Positions 1-7,236 of a DNA stretch of 25,571 bases are shown here, one piece after another. Position 1 is the first letter of the stretch; every line of letters begins with the position of its first letter. Made by a program: the position numbers and the translations under genes. The notes beneath the pieces are model-generated. The model saw only the letters and a program-made list of their open reading frames with translations. It did no database searches and had not been told where the DNA came from. This DNA is from JAIMBK01 sp040755975 (GTDB taxonomy: Bacteria > Bacillota > Desulfotomaculia > Desulfotomaculales > Nap2-2B): the NCBI GenBank assembly GCA_040755975.1, contig JBFLZY010000039.1, positions 1-25,571 of the forward strand, written 5' to 3'.

Positions 1-403
1 CCAGCAGCTCCCGGATGCGGCGCTCCCGCTCGCTTCCCTTGAGTCCCAAAATTTTGGCAAAAATAAGCAAATTTTCGTAACCAGTCAATGAGCCATCGAC
101 CGAAAGAGCCTGGGGTACATAACCGATACATTGCCTGACCCGGGCTGCCTGGGTGCGCACATCGTAACCGCAGATTTTCGCTTCCCCGCGGTCCGGCCGC
201 AACAGGGTGGTGAGCATCTTCACGATGGTCGTTTTCCCGGCGCCGTTGGGCCCCAAAAGGCCAAAGACCTCCCCGGCGTCCACGCTGAAAGAAACGCCCT
301 TTACCGCCGCGAAAGATCCGAACGAACGCTTTAAGTCCGTGACTTCAATGACCGCCTCCGTTTTTTCCGCCAGCTCCCCTGCTTCCATCTGCCCGGCTTC
401 CAT
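1..403 (-). CDS. ABC transporter ATP-binding protein, N-terminal part (runs off window)
   Basis: The first 134 codons of an ABC-type ATPase are present; the rest lies left of the window. The reverse strand encodes a Walker A motif, GPNGAGKTT, at about residues 51-59. It is followed by LLRPDRG and a Q-loop region, CIGYVPQALSVDGSLT, as in the DrrA/CcmA-like drug, lipid or Na+ exporter ATPases. The Signature motif and Walker B are not in the window. Position 403 was chosen as the start because GGAGGT lies 7 nt upstream; a second in-frame ATG at 388 is possible. The first 18 residues are rich in Glu and Ala and precede the usual domain start. The substrate cannot be told, and the membrane partner would be expected further left. 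Confidence 0.9.
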   Translation of the reverse strand, partial: MEAGQMEAGELAEKTEAVIEVTDLKRSFGSFAAVKGVSFSVDAGEVFGLLGPNGAGKTTIVKMLTTLLRPDRGEAKICGYDVRTQAARVRQCIGYVPQALSVDGSLTGYENLLIFAKILGLKGSERERRIRELL

Positions 404-433
404 CCGCTCCACCTCCTGCTCCGCCCCCTCTAT

Positions 434-461
434 TTTATATTAAACATATCCCTATTAACAA
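434..461 (-). promoter_or_regulatory. Putative promoter of the ABC ATPase gene
   Basis: On the minus strand TTGTTA (456-461) and TATAAA (434-439) are separated by 16 nt, about 30 nt upstream of the ATG. This is a moderate sigma-A match. Confidence 0.4.
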
Positions 462-481
462 ATTTTTTTCGGCAAACCCCT

Positions 482-498
482 CTAAAAACGATTTTTAG
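482..498. other. Perfect 7-bp inverted repeat between divergent genes
   Basis: CTAAAAA and TTTTTAG are separated by CGA, in the intergenic region between the leftward ABC gene and the rightward TPR gene. It could be an operator or a small hairpin. Nothing else identifies a role. Confidence 0.4.
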
Positions 499-569
499 TT
501 CGTAACTAATAATAAAAGAGGCGGACAACATTTCCACCCAGTCCATTTATCTTTAAGGAGGTAAAAAAA

Positions 570-1694
570 ATGCACCGAAGAGGCTTACAAAAATGGTTTA
601 CTGTGCTGCTGGCGGTAATTTTTCTTTGCGGGGCGGCCTTCCCCGCCTGGGCGGCCGATCGCCACGATATTCCCAGGGAAGTAACCGAAACAGATCTTGA
701 CCAGGATAACGAGCAAGATAACGACATGGAAAGCGCCGAACAAAATGACGAAGAAACAGACAGTAAAAAAGGGAATAAAGATAAAAAAAAGGAGCGGACG
801 AGAGAGCACAAGCGCCTGAATAAGGGGAAAAATAACGACAACGGGTTAAAAATCCGCCTGGAAGTGGAACTGGAGGAAGAAACTGAAGCCGGGCTGGCAG
901 AAGACGAACTTCCGGAGAAAAATGACCGGGCCGGTCTGGGAAAACTCACTGAAAAACTGGAAGCCATGCTGAGCGCACAACCAGGAAACACCAAACTGAT
1001 GCACCGGCTGGCCGTTTATTACCGCAACCTGGGCGATTACGACAAAGCCATTGAACTTTGCAAAGATATCCTGGAAACCGACCCCGCCAACCAGCAAGCG
1101 CTGGTGTTAATGGCCTTAAGCTACCGGGCCAAAGGAGACATAGCGGCGGCTATTGAACAACTACAGCAGTTGCTGGCGGAAAAAGAAACCGTGGGCCACT
1201 CCGTGTACGCCTACCTGGGCATTTTGCACGAAGCCGCGGGGAACCTTGCGCGGGCCGTGGAAAGCGTGGAGAAAGCCGTTTACGCGGCGGGAACCGGACA
1301 AAAGGAATACCGCCATAAGTTGGGCGAGCTCTACGCCAAAGCCGGTGTACCCGGGCTTAAAATCTTCGTTCGCGGCCAGAAAATAAAACCCGACGCCCCG
1401 CCCTTTATCGAAAACGGCCGCACGCTGGTCCCTGTCCGGGCGGTGGCGGAGGCCCTCGGTCTGGATGTAAAATATGCAAACGGAACCGTCACAATTACCA
1501 ACCCGGCCAACGGTAAAACAGTTGCCTTATTCATCGGCCGCAAAGAGGCGCTGGCAGGGAATCGAACAGTAACCCTGGAAGCGGCGGCAAAAATCAAAGG
1601 AGCGCGCGCCTTCGTCCCGTTAAGGTTTGTGACCGAAGCGCTGGGCGCGAGCGTCGACTACCTTGGGGATGGCCAGATCGTCACAGTGGATTAA
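570..1694 (+). CDS. Secreted TPR protein with C-terminal copper-amine-oxidase-N/stalk domain
   Basis: This is a 374-residue exported protein. Residues 1-28 form a signal peptide: basic start, hydrophobic core and an AWA-A cleavage-like site. Residues 29-125 are a low-complexity linker, first rich in Asp and Glu, then Lys and Arg, then Glu again. Residues about 130-260 form three TPR-like helix pairs (LMHRLAVYYRNLGDYDKAIEL is typical). Residues about 262-374 match the copper amine oxidase N-terminal / stalk domain (PF07833) common in Firmicute surface proteins, with PFIENGRTLVPVRAVAEALG and a second RAFVPLRFVTEALG repeat. AAGGAGG lies 8 nt upstream of the ATG and a strong terminator follows, so it is a single-gene unit. 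A surface scaffold role is likely; ligands are unknown. Confidence 0.85.
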   Translation: MHRRGLQKWFTVLLAVIFLCGAAFPAWAADRHDIPREVTETDLDQDNEQDNDMESAEQNDEETDSKKGNKDKKKERTREHKRLNKGKNNDNGLKIRLEVELEEETEAGLAEDELPEKNDRAGLGKLTEKLEAMLSAQPGNTKLMHRLAVYYRNLGDYDKAIELCKDILETDPANQQALVLMALSYRAKGDIAAAIEQLQQLLAEKETVGHSVYAYLGILHEAAGNLARAVESVEKAVYAAGTGQKEYRHKLGELYAKAGVPGLKIFVRGQKIKPDAPPFIENGRTLVPVRAVAEALGLDVKYANGTVTITNPANGKTVALFIGRKEALAGNRTVTLEAAAKIKGARAFVPLRFVTEALGASVDYLGDGQIVTVD

Positions 1695-1720
1695 AGCAGG
1701 CTAAGAAGACGGAAAATAAC

Positions 1721-1765
1721 AAACCGGCGGGAATTCCCGGCAGAGGAGCCGCCGGTTTTTATTTC
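1721..1765 (+). terminator. Rho-independent terminator of the TPR gene
   Basis: AAACCGGCGG (1721-1730) pairs perfectly with CCGCCGGTTT (1749-1758), and TTTATTTC follows. It starts 27 nt after the stop codon. Confidence 0.85.
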
Positions 1766-1927
1766 TATTCTTTTTCATAATTCCGCTGGCAAAGGGCTCT
1801 ATTTAACTGCGGCAAACGTTTTAGTTAAATATAGATTAAAAGTGAAAATTTTGGGTATAATAACCGGTGCCGCGGGAGAGCTTTTCCAGCAAACAATTGT
1901 TATCTGATCAGGAGGAGTTAAGCAAAA

Positions 1928-2389
1928 ATGGATCGGTGCCGGCTTCTGATCTACCTTGTGATGCTCGTTCTCGGTCTTTCGGGTCTGAATTTTTTTGCTG
2001 CCGCCCGGGAGGAGTCCGTGCCCCGGGCGGTCTCCGAGGAAAGGGCACAACCTTCAGGACAGGAGGAGATTCGCGGCATTTGGGGAAGGGCGGAAACCAG
2101 TTTCGCGTTCGCCCGGCGCGTTTACTGGTTCTATCCCGTCCAGAACTACGCGGGCCTTGATCCCAGGGCCCGCCGCCTGGTGGACGAGTGGGTTTCCCTG
2201 GCCAACCGGCGTATTGAAGAATACCGGAAATGCTCCGATGACTACCTTCAGCTCGGGCTGCCGGTGGGGGATCTCGTGCAGGTGGCGGTCAAAAATGAAG
2301 AGTGGGAGGTGCGGTTGGACCGGGTTCAGTTTGCTCTGAAACCCGCTTCCTGCCGCTATTACCTGATTGCGCGGCGGCTGGCCGCGTGA
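1928..2389 (+). CDS. Small membrane-anchored or secreted protein of unknown function
   Basis: This is a 153-residue protein I do not recognise. Residues about 5-25 form one hydrophobic segment (LLIYLVMLVLGLSGLNFFAAA), either a signal peptide or an N-terminal anchor. The remainder is soluble and rich in Arg and Glu. Its later part contains an ARRLVDEWVSLANRRIEEYRK amphipathic helix followed by a short beta-rich tail. AGGAGG lies 10-12 nt before the ATG. A TATAAT at 1856-1861 may be the -10 box, but no convincing -35 is seen. A 7-bp-clean hairpin terminator is absent downstream, and the next genes are convergent. Confidence 0.7.
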   Translation: MDRCRLLIYLVMLVLGLSGLNFFAAAREESVPRAVSEERAQPSGQEEIRGIWGRAETSFAFARRVYWFYPVQNYAGLDPRARRLVDEWVSLANRRIEEYRKCSDDYLQLGLPVGDLVQVAVKNEEWEVRLDRVQFALKPASCRYYLIARRLAA

Positions 2390-2474
2390 ACAAATAGGAA
2401 AGCCAAAGCTTATCTCCTTTTTTACGCATTTTTAGTATGCCGGACCTAAAAAGAGGGGGATTTCCATTTTGCCC

Positions 2475-2993
2475 TCAGCGGCACTCCTCAACTTTTTGTG
2501 GCTTCAACATAAGCTCCAGGAAGTAACCCGTGCCGACCACGGCCGGGAGGGTCAGCGCGAGGCGTAAAAGAGAAAAGGACACCCCCATAAATTTAATCTC
2601 CATCATCAGCATGGGAATTTTAACCGTCGCCCAGGTGCCCAGGAAAATTACCGCGTTGGCCAGCCGGCAGCCTTTTTTGAGCAGGGCGGCGGCCGCCGGA
2701 AAACCAACATAAAGGGGGCCGGCCGCCGCCGCGGCCACCAGAATGGAGAGCGCCACGCCGCGGGCGCCGGATTCCGGCCCCACGTTTCTTTCCACAATCT
2801 GCCGGGGCACCCACACATCCAACAGGCCCACCAGGACAAAAATGGGGGGAATAAAAAGGAGCATTTCCACCAGGTAGTCCAGGGAGCTTTTGATCGCCAC
2901 GGCCCCTATTGCCGGGTAATACCAGCCCAGAAAGATGTCCACTGCCGCCACCAGCATAAACAGGGCGTACTTTTTCAGGGTTTTCGTCTTCAC
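2475..2993 (-). CDS. Permease, C-terminal half (COG0701/PF03773 type)
   Basis: This 172-residue integral membrane protein has about four to five hydrophobic segments (MLVAAVDIFLGWY, LLFIPPIFVLVGLLDVW, ILVAAAAAGPLYVGFPAAAALL and LRLALTLPAVVGTGYFLELML). The GPLYVGFPAA segment and gene order suit the predicted permease family COG0701, whose members include ArsP and other metal or metalloid exporters. The usual family length is 300-400 residues, so this is only half a transporter. Its ATG overlaps the stop codon of the upstream half by 4 nt (ATGA), indicating translational coupling and a heteromeric transporter. Substrate is inferred from the ars context only. Confidence 0.75.
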   Translation of the reverse strand: MKTKTLKKYALFMLVAAVDIFLGWYYPAIGAVAIKSSLDYLVEMLLFIPPIFVLVGLLDVWVPRQIVERNVGPESGARGVALSILVAAAAAGPLYVGFPAAAALLKKGCRLANAVIFLGTWATVKIPMLMMEIKFMGVSFSLLRLALTLPAVVGTGYFLELMLKPQKVEECR

Positions 2994-3469
2994 TGCAGGA
3001 TCACCCCCATCAAGGCGCCGATGGCCAGCGCCAGCGCAAAACCGAGGGCGTTGCGCCAGAGGGTGAACTTTTTACCGAAAAAGGCAACTTCCAGCGGTGC
3101 CGTAACAATTCCCACCATCAGCAAAGTGGTAATAAAGACGGCCACCGCCGTCAGGCCGGCGCCGGCCTGCACCAAAGAAGCCGCCAGGGGAAAGGCGATG
3201 AAGGCGGGAATCATGGTCACCGCCCCGGCCAGAGAAATGAGCAGAATCCCGAAGGGGCTGTTGCTCCCAAAAAGGCCCGCGATCACTCCCGGCGGAACGA
3301 GCGCCAGGATAACCCCGATCAACCCGATAATCCCGAGCATGGCGGGCAGCATGTTCAAAAAAAACTTCCCGGCCGCCTGCAGCGCCTTTTTAGTTTTTTG
3401 CCGGTCGCGGCGAAAAGAATACAGCAGGGTTCCGGCGGCCAGAAAATACAAAACAAGGTTGAAAAGCAA
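2990..3469 (-). CDS. Permease, N-terminal half (COG0701/PF03773 type)
   Basis: This 159-residue membrane protein has an N-terminal segment LVLYFLAAGTLLYSF, a cytosolic basic loop RRDRQKTKKA, and then at least four hydrophobic segments, including MLGIIGLIGVILALVPPGVIAGLFG and AVTMIPAFIAFPLAASLV. Together with the next gene it totals 331 residues, about one full COG0701 permease. A TTG start at 3469 was chosen because AGGGTG lies 5 nt upstream and there is no ATG. It has its own promoter (3510-3539) and a palindrome near the expected transcription start. Unlike the full-length permease at 5425, it lacks the CXC motif. Confidence 0.75.
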   Translation of the reverse strand: MLFNLVLYFLAAGTLLYSFRRDRQKTKKALQAAGKFFLNMLPAMLGIIGLIGVILALVPPGVIAGLFGSNSPFGILLISLAGAVTMIPAFIAFPLAASLVQAGAGLTAVAVFITTLLMVGIVTAPLEVAFFGKKFTLWRNALGFALALAIGALMGVILQ

Positions 3470-3498
3470 GAAAACACCCTTTATCTAAGGTTGTTAAA

Positions 3499-3508
3499 TC
3501 ACTAGTGA
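3499..3508. promoter_or_regulatory. Palindrome TCACTAGTGA at the permease promoter (possible operator)
   Basis: This perfect 10-bp palindrome lies immediately downstream of the -10 box of the leftward promoter, about where transcription should start. That position suits repression. The binding protein is unknown; the ArsR of this cluster is one candidate, but its own promoter lacks this exact sequence. Confidence 0.45.
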
Positions 3509-3509
3509 C

Positions 3510-3539
3510 ATTATATCTCTACTGTCTTATTGAAGTCAA
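3510..3539 (-). promoter_or_regulatory. Promoter of the split permease genes
   Basis: On the minus strand TTGACT (3534-3539) and TATAAT (3510-3515) are separated by 18 nt. This indicates that the split permease can be expressed apart from the arsR-acr3 unit. Confidence 0.7.
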
Positions 3540-3548
3540 CTATAAATT

Positions 3549-3570
3549 AACCCCCTCGGCGAGGAGTTTT
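3549..3570 (-). terminator. Possible terminator after the acr3 gene
   Basis: On the minus strand AACTCCTC, GCC and GAGGGGGTT form a hairpin with one G-U pair and one bulge. TTAATTT follows. The T tract is short, so this is a moderate call. Confidence 0.35.
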
Positions 3571-3600
3571 ACTGGTCTTTACGAACGGGTGCGGGGCAAG

Positions 3601-4647
3601 TTAGTGGGCGAAGTATTTGCGCCGGAAGGCCAGGGCCACGTTCACCAGGCTGATCAGCACCGGCACTTCCACCAGAGGGCCGATGACGGTGGCGAAAGCC
3701 TGCCCGGACTGAATGCCGAAGACCGCCACGGCCACGGCAATGGCCAGCTCAAAGTCGTTGCTGGCCGCCGTAAAGGCGATGGTGGTAGTCTTCCCGTAAT
3801 CCGCGCCGATCGCCTTGCCCAGGAAAAAAGTAACCAGCCACATGAACAAAAAGTAGATGGTGAGCGGAATGACCACGCGCACCACGTCGAGGGGGAGCGT
3901 AACAATCACTTCGCCCTTTAAAGAAAACATGACCAGGATGGTAAATAAGAGGGCAATCAACGTGATCCGGCTGATCCGGGGAATGAAATTTTGTTCGTAC
4001 CAGTCGCGCCCTTTGGTTTTCACCAGCGGGGTGCGGGTTATGATGGCCCCCAAAAAGGGAATGCCCAGGTAAACAAAAACGCTCTTGGCGATTTCCGCCA
4101 TGGAAACCTCGACAATGGCGCCGGTAAGACCAATCCAGGAAGGAATGACGGTGATGAAGATATAGGCGTAAACGGAATAGGTGAGCACCTGGAAAACGGC
4201 GTTAAAGGCGACCAGGCCGGCCGCGTATTCGGGACTGCCGTCCGCCAGGTGGTTCCAGACCAGCACCATGGCGATGCAGCGGGCCAGACCCACTAAAATG
4301 ACGCCGGTCATCAAATCCGGTTTATCGGGCAAGAGCAGCACGGCCAAAACAAACATCACAATCGGCCCTACAATCCAGTTCTGCACGAGGGATAGGGTCA
4401 ACAGCTTTTTATCTTTGAAAACGGTGGGCATTTCTTCGTAGCGCACCCTGGCCAGGGGCGGGTACATCATCAAGATTAAGCCGATGGCGATGGGAATGTT
4501 CGTCGTCCCAACCTGGAATTTTCCCCAGAAATTAGCAATTTGGGGGTAAACGTAACCCGCCCCCACACCGATAAACATTGCCAAAAAAATCCACAGGGTC
4601 AGGTAGCGATCCAGAAAAGAAAGCTTTTTCGTAACCGGTTCCGCCAT
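3601..4647 (-). CDS. acr3: Acr3-family arsenite efflux permease
   Basis: This 348-residue, ten-helix membrane protein exports As(III) using the proton gradient in characterised relatives. It shows the family's invariant cysteine in LARCIAMVLVWNHLA (Cys124) and the conserved acidic residue in ASNDFELAIAVA (Glu300). These correspond to the functionally essential Cys and Glu known in Acr3. The length is normal for the family, and the N terminus (KKLSFLDRYLTLWIFLAM) is typical. It lies 69 nt downstream of the CXXC protein gene and probably shares its transcript. This is the strongest functional anchor for calling the whole cluster arsenic-related. Confidence 0.95.
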   Translation of the reverse strand: MAEPVTKKLSFLDRYLTLWIFLAMFIGVGAGYVYPQIANFWGKFQVGTTNIPIAIGLILMMYPPLARVRYEEMPTVFKDKKLLTLSLVQNWIVGPIVMFVLAVLLLPDKPDLMTGVILVGLARCIAMVLVWNHLADGSPEYAAGLVAFNAVFQVLTYSVYAYIFITVIPSWIGLTGAIVEVSMAEIAKSVFVYLGIPFLGAIITRTPLVKTKGRDWYEQNFIPRISRITLIALLFTILVMFSLKGEVIVTLPLDVVRVVIPLTIYFLFMWLVTFFLGKAIGADYGKTTTIAFTAASNDFELAIAVAVAVFGIQSGQAFATVIGPLVEVPVLISLVNVALAFRRKYFAH

Positions 4648-4716
4648 TTGCTAAATTCCCCCTCTTTTTTAGTCTAGTTTAAAGGCGCTCAAGCATGCAG
4701 GCCCTCCAATATAAAG

Positions 4717-5250
4717 TTACATTTCCTGTTCAATATATTTTTTAATCTCGTTCTTGCTGATCACTTTCCCGGCGGACTTGACTTTGCCGTTGATCATCAG
4801 GCCGGGAGTAAGCAGCACGCCTGTGCGGGCAATTTCGTTGATGTCGCGCACCTCCGATACTTCCGCCGCCACGCCCGTTTCCTGAACGACCTCTCTGACG
4901 GCTTTTTCCAGGGCGTGGCACTTTGCGCACCCTGGTCCCAAAATTTTTATTTCCATCTTTCCTTTTGGCACCTCCTTTCCGTTGTCTTCCTTTTGGTCCT
5001 TTTGTGCCCTGACGGCAAACTCTTTATACTCCCGAAGCAGCGCCGCTTTATACTTGCCCGTGGCGCTATCCGGGATGTAGTTATTCTTTTTTAGGCGGCG
5101 CAACAGTTCCGCTGCCAGCGTGTCGTCGTCTGCCGGCCCAAGGCTGAGCACATCCAGGAAAGCCTGTTCCACCCCCAAAAGACCCACCCGGCCACCGTCA
5201 AGATTTAATTTATATACTCTGGGCGCATTCGGGTCGCAACAGCCACTCAT
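4717..5250 (-). CDS. Two-domain protein: Cys-rich N-terminal domain plus thioredoxin-like CXXC domain
   Basis: This is a 177-residue cytosolic protein. Residues 1-80 begin MSGCCDPN and contain VGLLGVEQAFLDVLSLG and LLREYKEFAV. This resembles a small domain seen with metalloid and redox genes in anaerobes, whose function I do not know. Residues 81-98 are a charged linker. Residues 99-177 are a redox-active disulfide protein 2 / thioredoxin-like fold with GPGCAKCHALEK (Cys108, Cys111) and a conserved LLTPGLMINGKV cis-proline region. AGGAGG lies upstream of the ATG. Between arsR/permease and acr3, a role in thiol redox or metalloid handling is likely. An internal ribosome site before Met99 is described in the findings. 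Confidence 0.8.
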   Translation of the reverse strand: MSGCCDPNAPRVYKLNLDGGRVGLLGVEQAFLDVLSLGPADDDTLAAELLRRLKKNNYIPDSATGKYKAALLREYKEFAVRAQKDQKEDNGKEVPKGKMEIKILGPGCAKCHALEKAVREVVQETGVAAEVSEVRDINEIARTGVLLTPGLMINGKVKSAGKVISKNEIKKYIEQEM

Positions 5251-5424
5251 GGTTATCTGCTCCTCCTGTAAAAATAGATTTACCGAAAAGTTTATTAAAA
5301 CAGCTGATTGTGGTCCAACAAAATCCTTCTCCTGTACATTTGGTTTTAACTCCGCACGGTTTTTGAGCTTTTGTCTACCGCGCGCCGCCCGGGCGCTACC
5401 CCAGGGGCAGTCTTCACTTTTTCT

Positions 5425-6597
5425 TTAACCTGCAATGGCGCCGAAAAGCATCCCCGTCAGGGTAGCCATAATGACCACCAGGGAAATGTACACCAGGGCT
5501 TTTTTTGTGCCCATGATGCTTCTGATGATCAACATGTTCGGCAGGCTCAACGCCGGGCCGGCCAGCAAGAGCGCCAGCGCCGGGCCCTGACCCATCCCGC
5601 TGCCGAGCAGGCCCTGCAGGATGGGCACCTCCGTTAAGGTGGCAAAGTACATGAACGCCCCCACCACCGAGGCCAGCAGGTTCGCTTCCAGGGAATTCCC
5701 CCCGACCAGGGCGGCAATGTATTTCGCCGGGATGATTCCAGCGTCCAGGCCGGGCCGGCCCATGAGAAACCCCGCCGCCAGCACGCCGCCCAAAAGGAGC
5801 GGAAAGATCTGCTTGGCGAAGCCCCAGGTGGATTCCACCCAGGTAGCCATTTCGTCTTTATTGAACCAGAGCTTCAAGACCACGCCCAGCACGACGAGGA
5901 AAAATACCGCCAGGTACCAGTGAACCTTGTAAACGGCGCTAAAAAAGCCCACCGGCTGTGCAGGTTTGCCCCAGGCCGCAAAAATGAGGACGAGCACCAT
6001 GGTGCTAAAATAAAGTGCATACTGCCACAAGGCCCGGCGGTCTTCTTCCGGCGGCGGCAGGTGCAGGGCGGCTTCCTCCCGCTCCCGGTCTTCTTTCCGG
6101 AAGATCAGGTGCATCAAAAGCCCGATCACGATGGAGAAAACCACCGCGCCGACGGCCCGGGCAATGCCCAGCGGCAGGCCCAGCACCCGGGCCGTCAAAA
6201 TGATGGCCAGCACGTTAATGGCCGGGCCGGAGTATAAAAACGCCGTGGCCGGCCCGATCCCGGCGCCGCGGGTATAAATGCCCGCAAAGAGCGGCAGCAC
6301 CGTGCAGGAGCAAACCGCCAGCACACTTCCCGAGACGGAAGCCACGCCGTAGGATAAAACCTTATTCGCCCCCGCGCCGAAATACTTCAAAACCGACGCC
6401 TGGGACACGAACACGGCAATCGCCCCGGCGATGAAAAACGCCGGGACAAGGCACGTGAGCACGTGCTTCTGAGCGTAGTCCTGGAGCATGAAAAAGGCCT
6501 CCAGGATGGCCGCCTGCACCCGCGGGTGGCCGAGCGGAATGTAAAAGGCAACCAAAAAGGCGATCACCATCAGAATAAATTTATCGCGCTCTTTCAC
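5425..6597 (-). CDS. COG0701 permease with CXC motif (ArsP-like)
   Basis: This 390-residue integral membrane protein has about ten hydrophobic segments and a charged central cytosolic loop (RKEDREREEAALHLPPPEED, about 167-186). The motif VCSCTVLPLFAGIYTRG (Cys96, Cys98) and FLYSGPAINVLAIILTARVLG are diagnostic of the COG0701/PF03773 permeases. ArsP of this family exports trivalent organoarsenicals, but other members are linked to different metals. Specificity is therefore inferred from the neighbours. The GTG start at 6597 is supported by AGAGGGTC 8 nt upstream. The gene follows arsR by 80 nt. Confidence 0.88.
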   Translation of the reverse strand: MKERDKFILMVIAFLVAFYIPLGHPRVQAAILEAFFMLQDYAQKHVLTCLVPAFFIAGAIAVFVSQASVLKYFGAGANKVLSYGVASVSGSVLAVCSCTVLPLFAGIYTRGAGIGPATAFLYSGPAINVLAIILTARVLGLPLGIARAVGAVVFSIVIGLLMHLIFRKEDREREEAALHLPPPEEDRRALWQYALYFSTMVLVLIFAAWGKPAQPVGFFSAVYKVHWYLAVFFLVVLGVVLKLWFNKDEMATWVESTWGFAKQIFPLLLGGVLAAGFLMGRPGLDAGIIPAKYIAALVGGNSLEANLLASVVGAFMYFATLTEVPILQGLLGSGMGQGPALALLLAGPALSLPNMLIIRSIMGTKKALVYISLVVIMATLTGMLFGAIAG

Positions 6598-6677
6598 TTA
6601 ATAAAGACCCTCTTTTCACCGATTCTTTCTCGCTTTTGCAGCAAAGCTTCTTTTCAAAAATTCTTCTGGATTGAAAG

Positions 6678-7064
6678 CTAACCATTTGCCTGCACATCAT
6701 CCCTTTTCCAAATCCCGGCCCCCGTCTGCAGCTGTTCGCACAGGCAGGGCTGAGTGCGGATGGGCGATGCCTGCACACCCTTTTCCAGATTGGCCTGCAC
6801 GTTTGAGAAAAATTCAGCCAGGAGTTTGGCGTGCGCGGAAAAGTTCTTTTCGTCAATGGTGTAAAAAATCCACTTTCCCTCCCGGGTGTCCTTCACCAGC
6901 CGGGCGTGCTTTAAAATTTTCAGGTGGTGGGAAACTGCCGGCTGCGATAGTTTCAAAGCGGCGATCAGCTCGCACACCGCCATCTCCTGCCGGGACAGGA
7001 GCAGAAGAATCTGCAAACGTGTCCCGTCGGTCAAAGCCTTCAAAATCTCCGTTGTTCCCTTCAT
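6678..7064 (-). CDS. arsR: ArsR-family metalloregulatory repressor
   Basis: This is a 128-residue ArsR/SmtB winged-helix protein. The helix-turn-helix is clear (LSQPAVSHHLKILKHARLVKDTREGKWIFYTI, broken here as LSQPAVSHHLKILKHARL then VKDTREGKWIFYTI). The classical ELCVCDL metal motif of alpha-3 is reduced to one cysteine in MAVCELIAAL (about Cys31). A C-terminal CLCEQL pair, at about residues 107-109, could complete a three-thiolate As(III) site, as in ArsR proteins with alternative Cys arrangements. GAGGTG lies 7 nt before the ATG. It heads the leftward cluster and overlies its own promoter, so it probably autorepresses. Confidence 0.93.
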   Translation of the reverse strand: MKGTTEILKALTDGTRLQILLLLSRQEMAVCELIAALKLSQPAVSHHLKILKHARLVKDTREGKWIFYTIDEKNFSAHAKLLAEFFSNVQANLEKGVQASPIRTQPCLCEQLQTGAGIWKRDDVQANG

Positions 7065-7090
7065 AAATTACACCTCATCTACGTAATTAC

Positions 7091-7136
7091 ATATTTAAAT
7101 TTATTAATATCATACTCCCGCTGATTATTTTGTCAA
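7091..7136 (-). promoter_or_regulatory. arsR promoter with AT-rich imperfect palindrome
   Basis: On the minus strand TTGACA (7131-7136) and TATGAT (7109-7114) are 16 nt apart. An AT-rich imperfect dyad covers 7091-7110, overlapping the -10 end and the start site. That location and composition suit an ArsR operator. Confidence 0.7.
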
Positions 7137-7236
7137 CCGGTTTTTCCGGGGCGGGGCAAAACTTTTTCCTGCGGGCAGGGTTTTTTGCGGAACACGGCGA
7201 ATGGTTTTGATCGAAAACACGGAAGGAGACAGACCG

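Noticed and set aside
3505..3921. A rightward 138-codon ORF over the end of acr3
   Set aside because: It is antisense to clear Acr3 coding sequence and has no family motifs.
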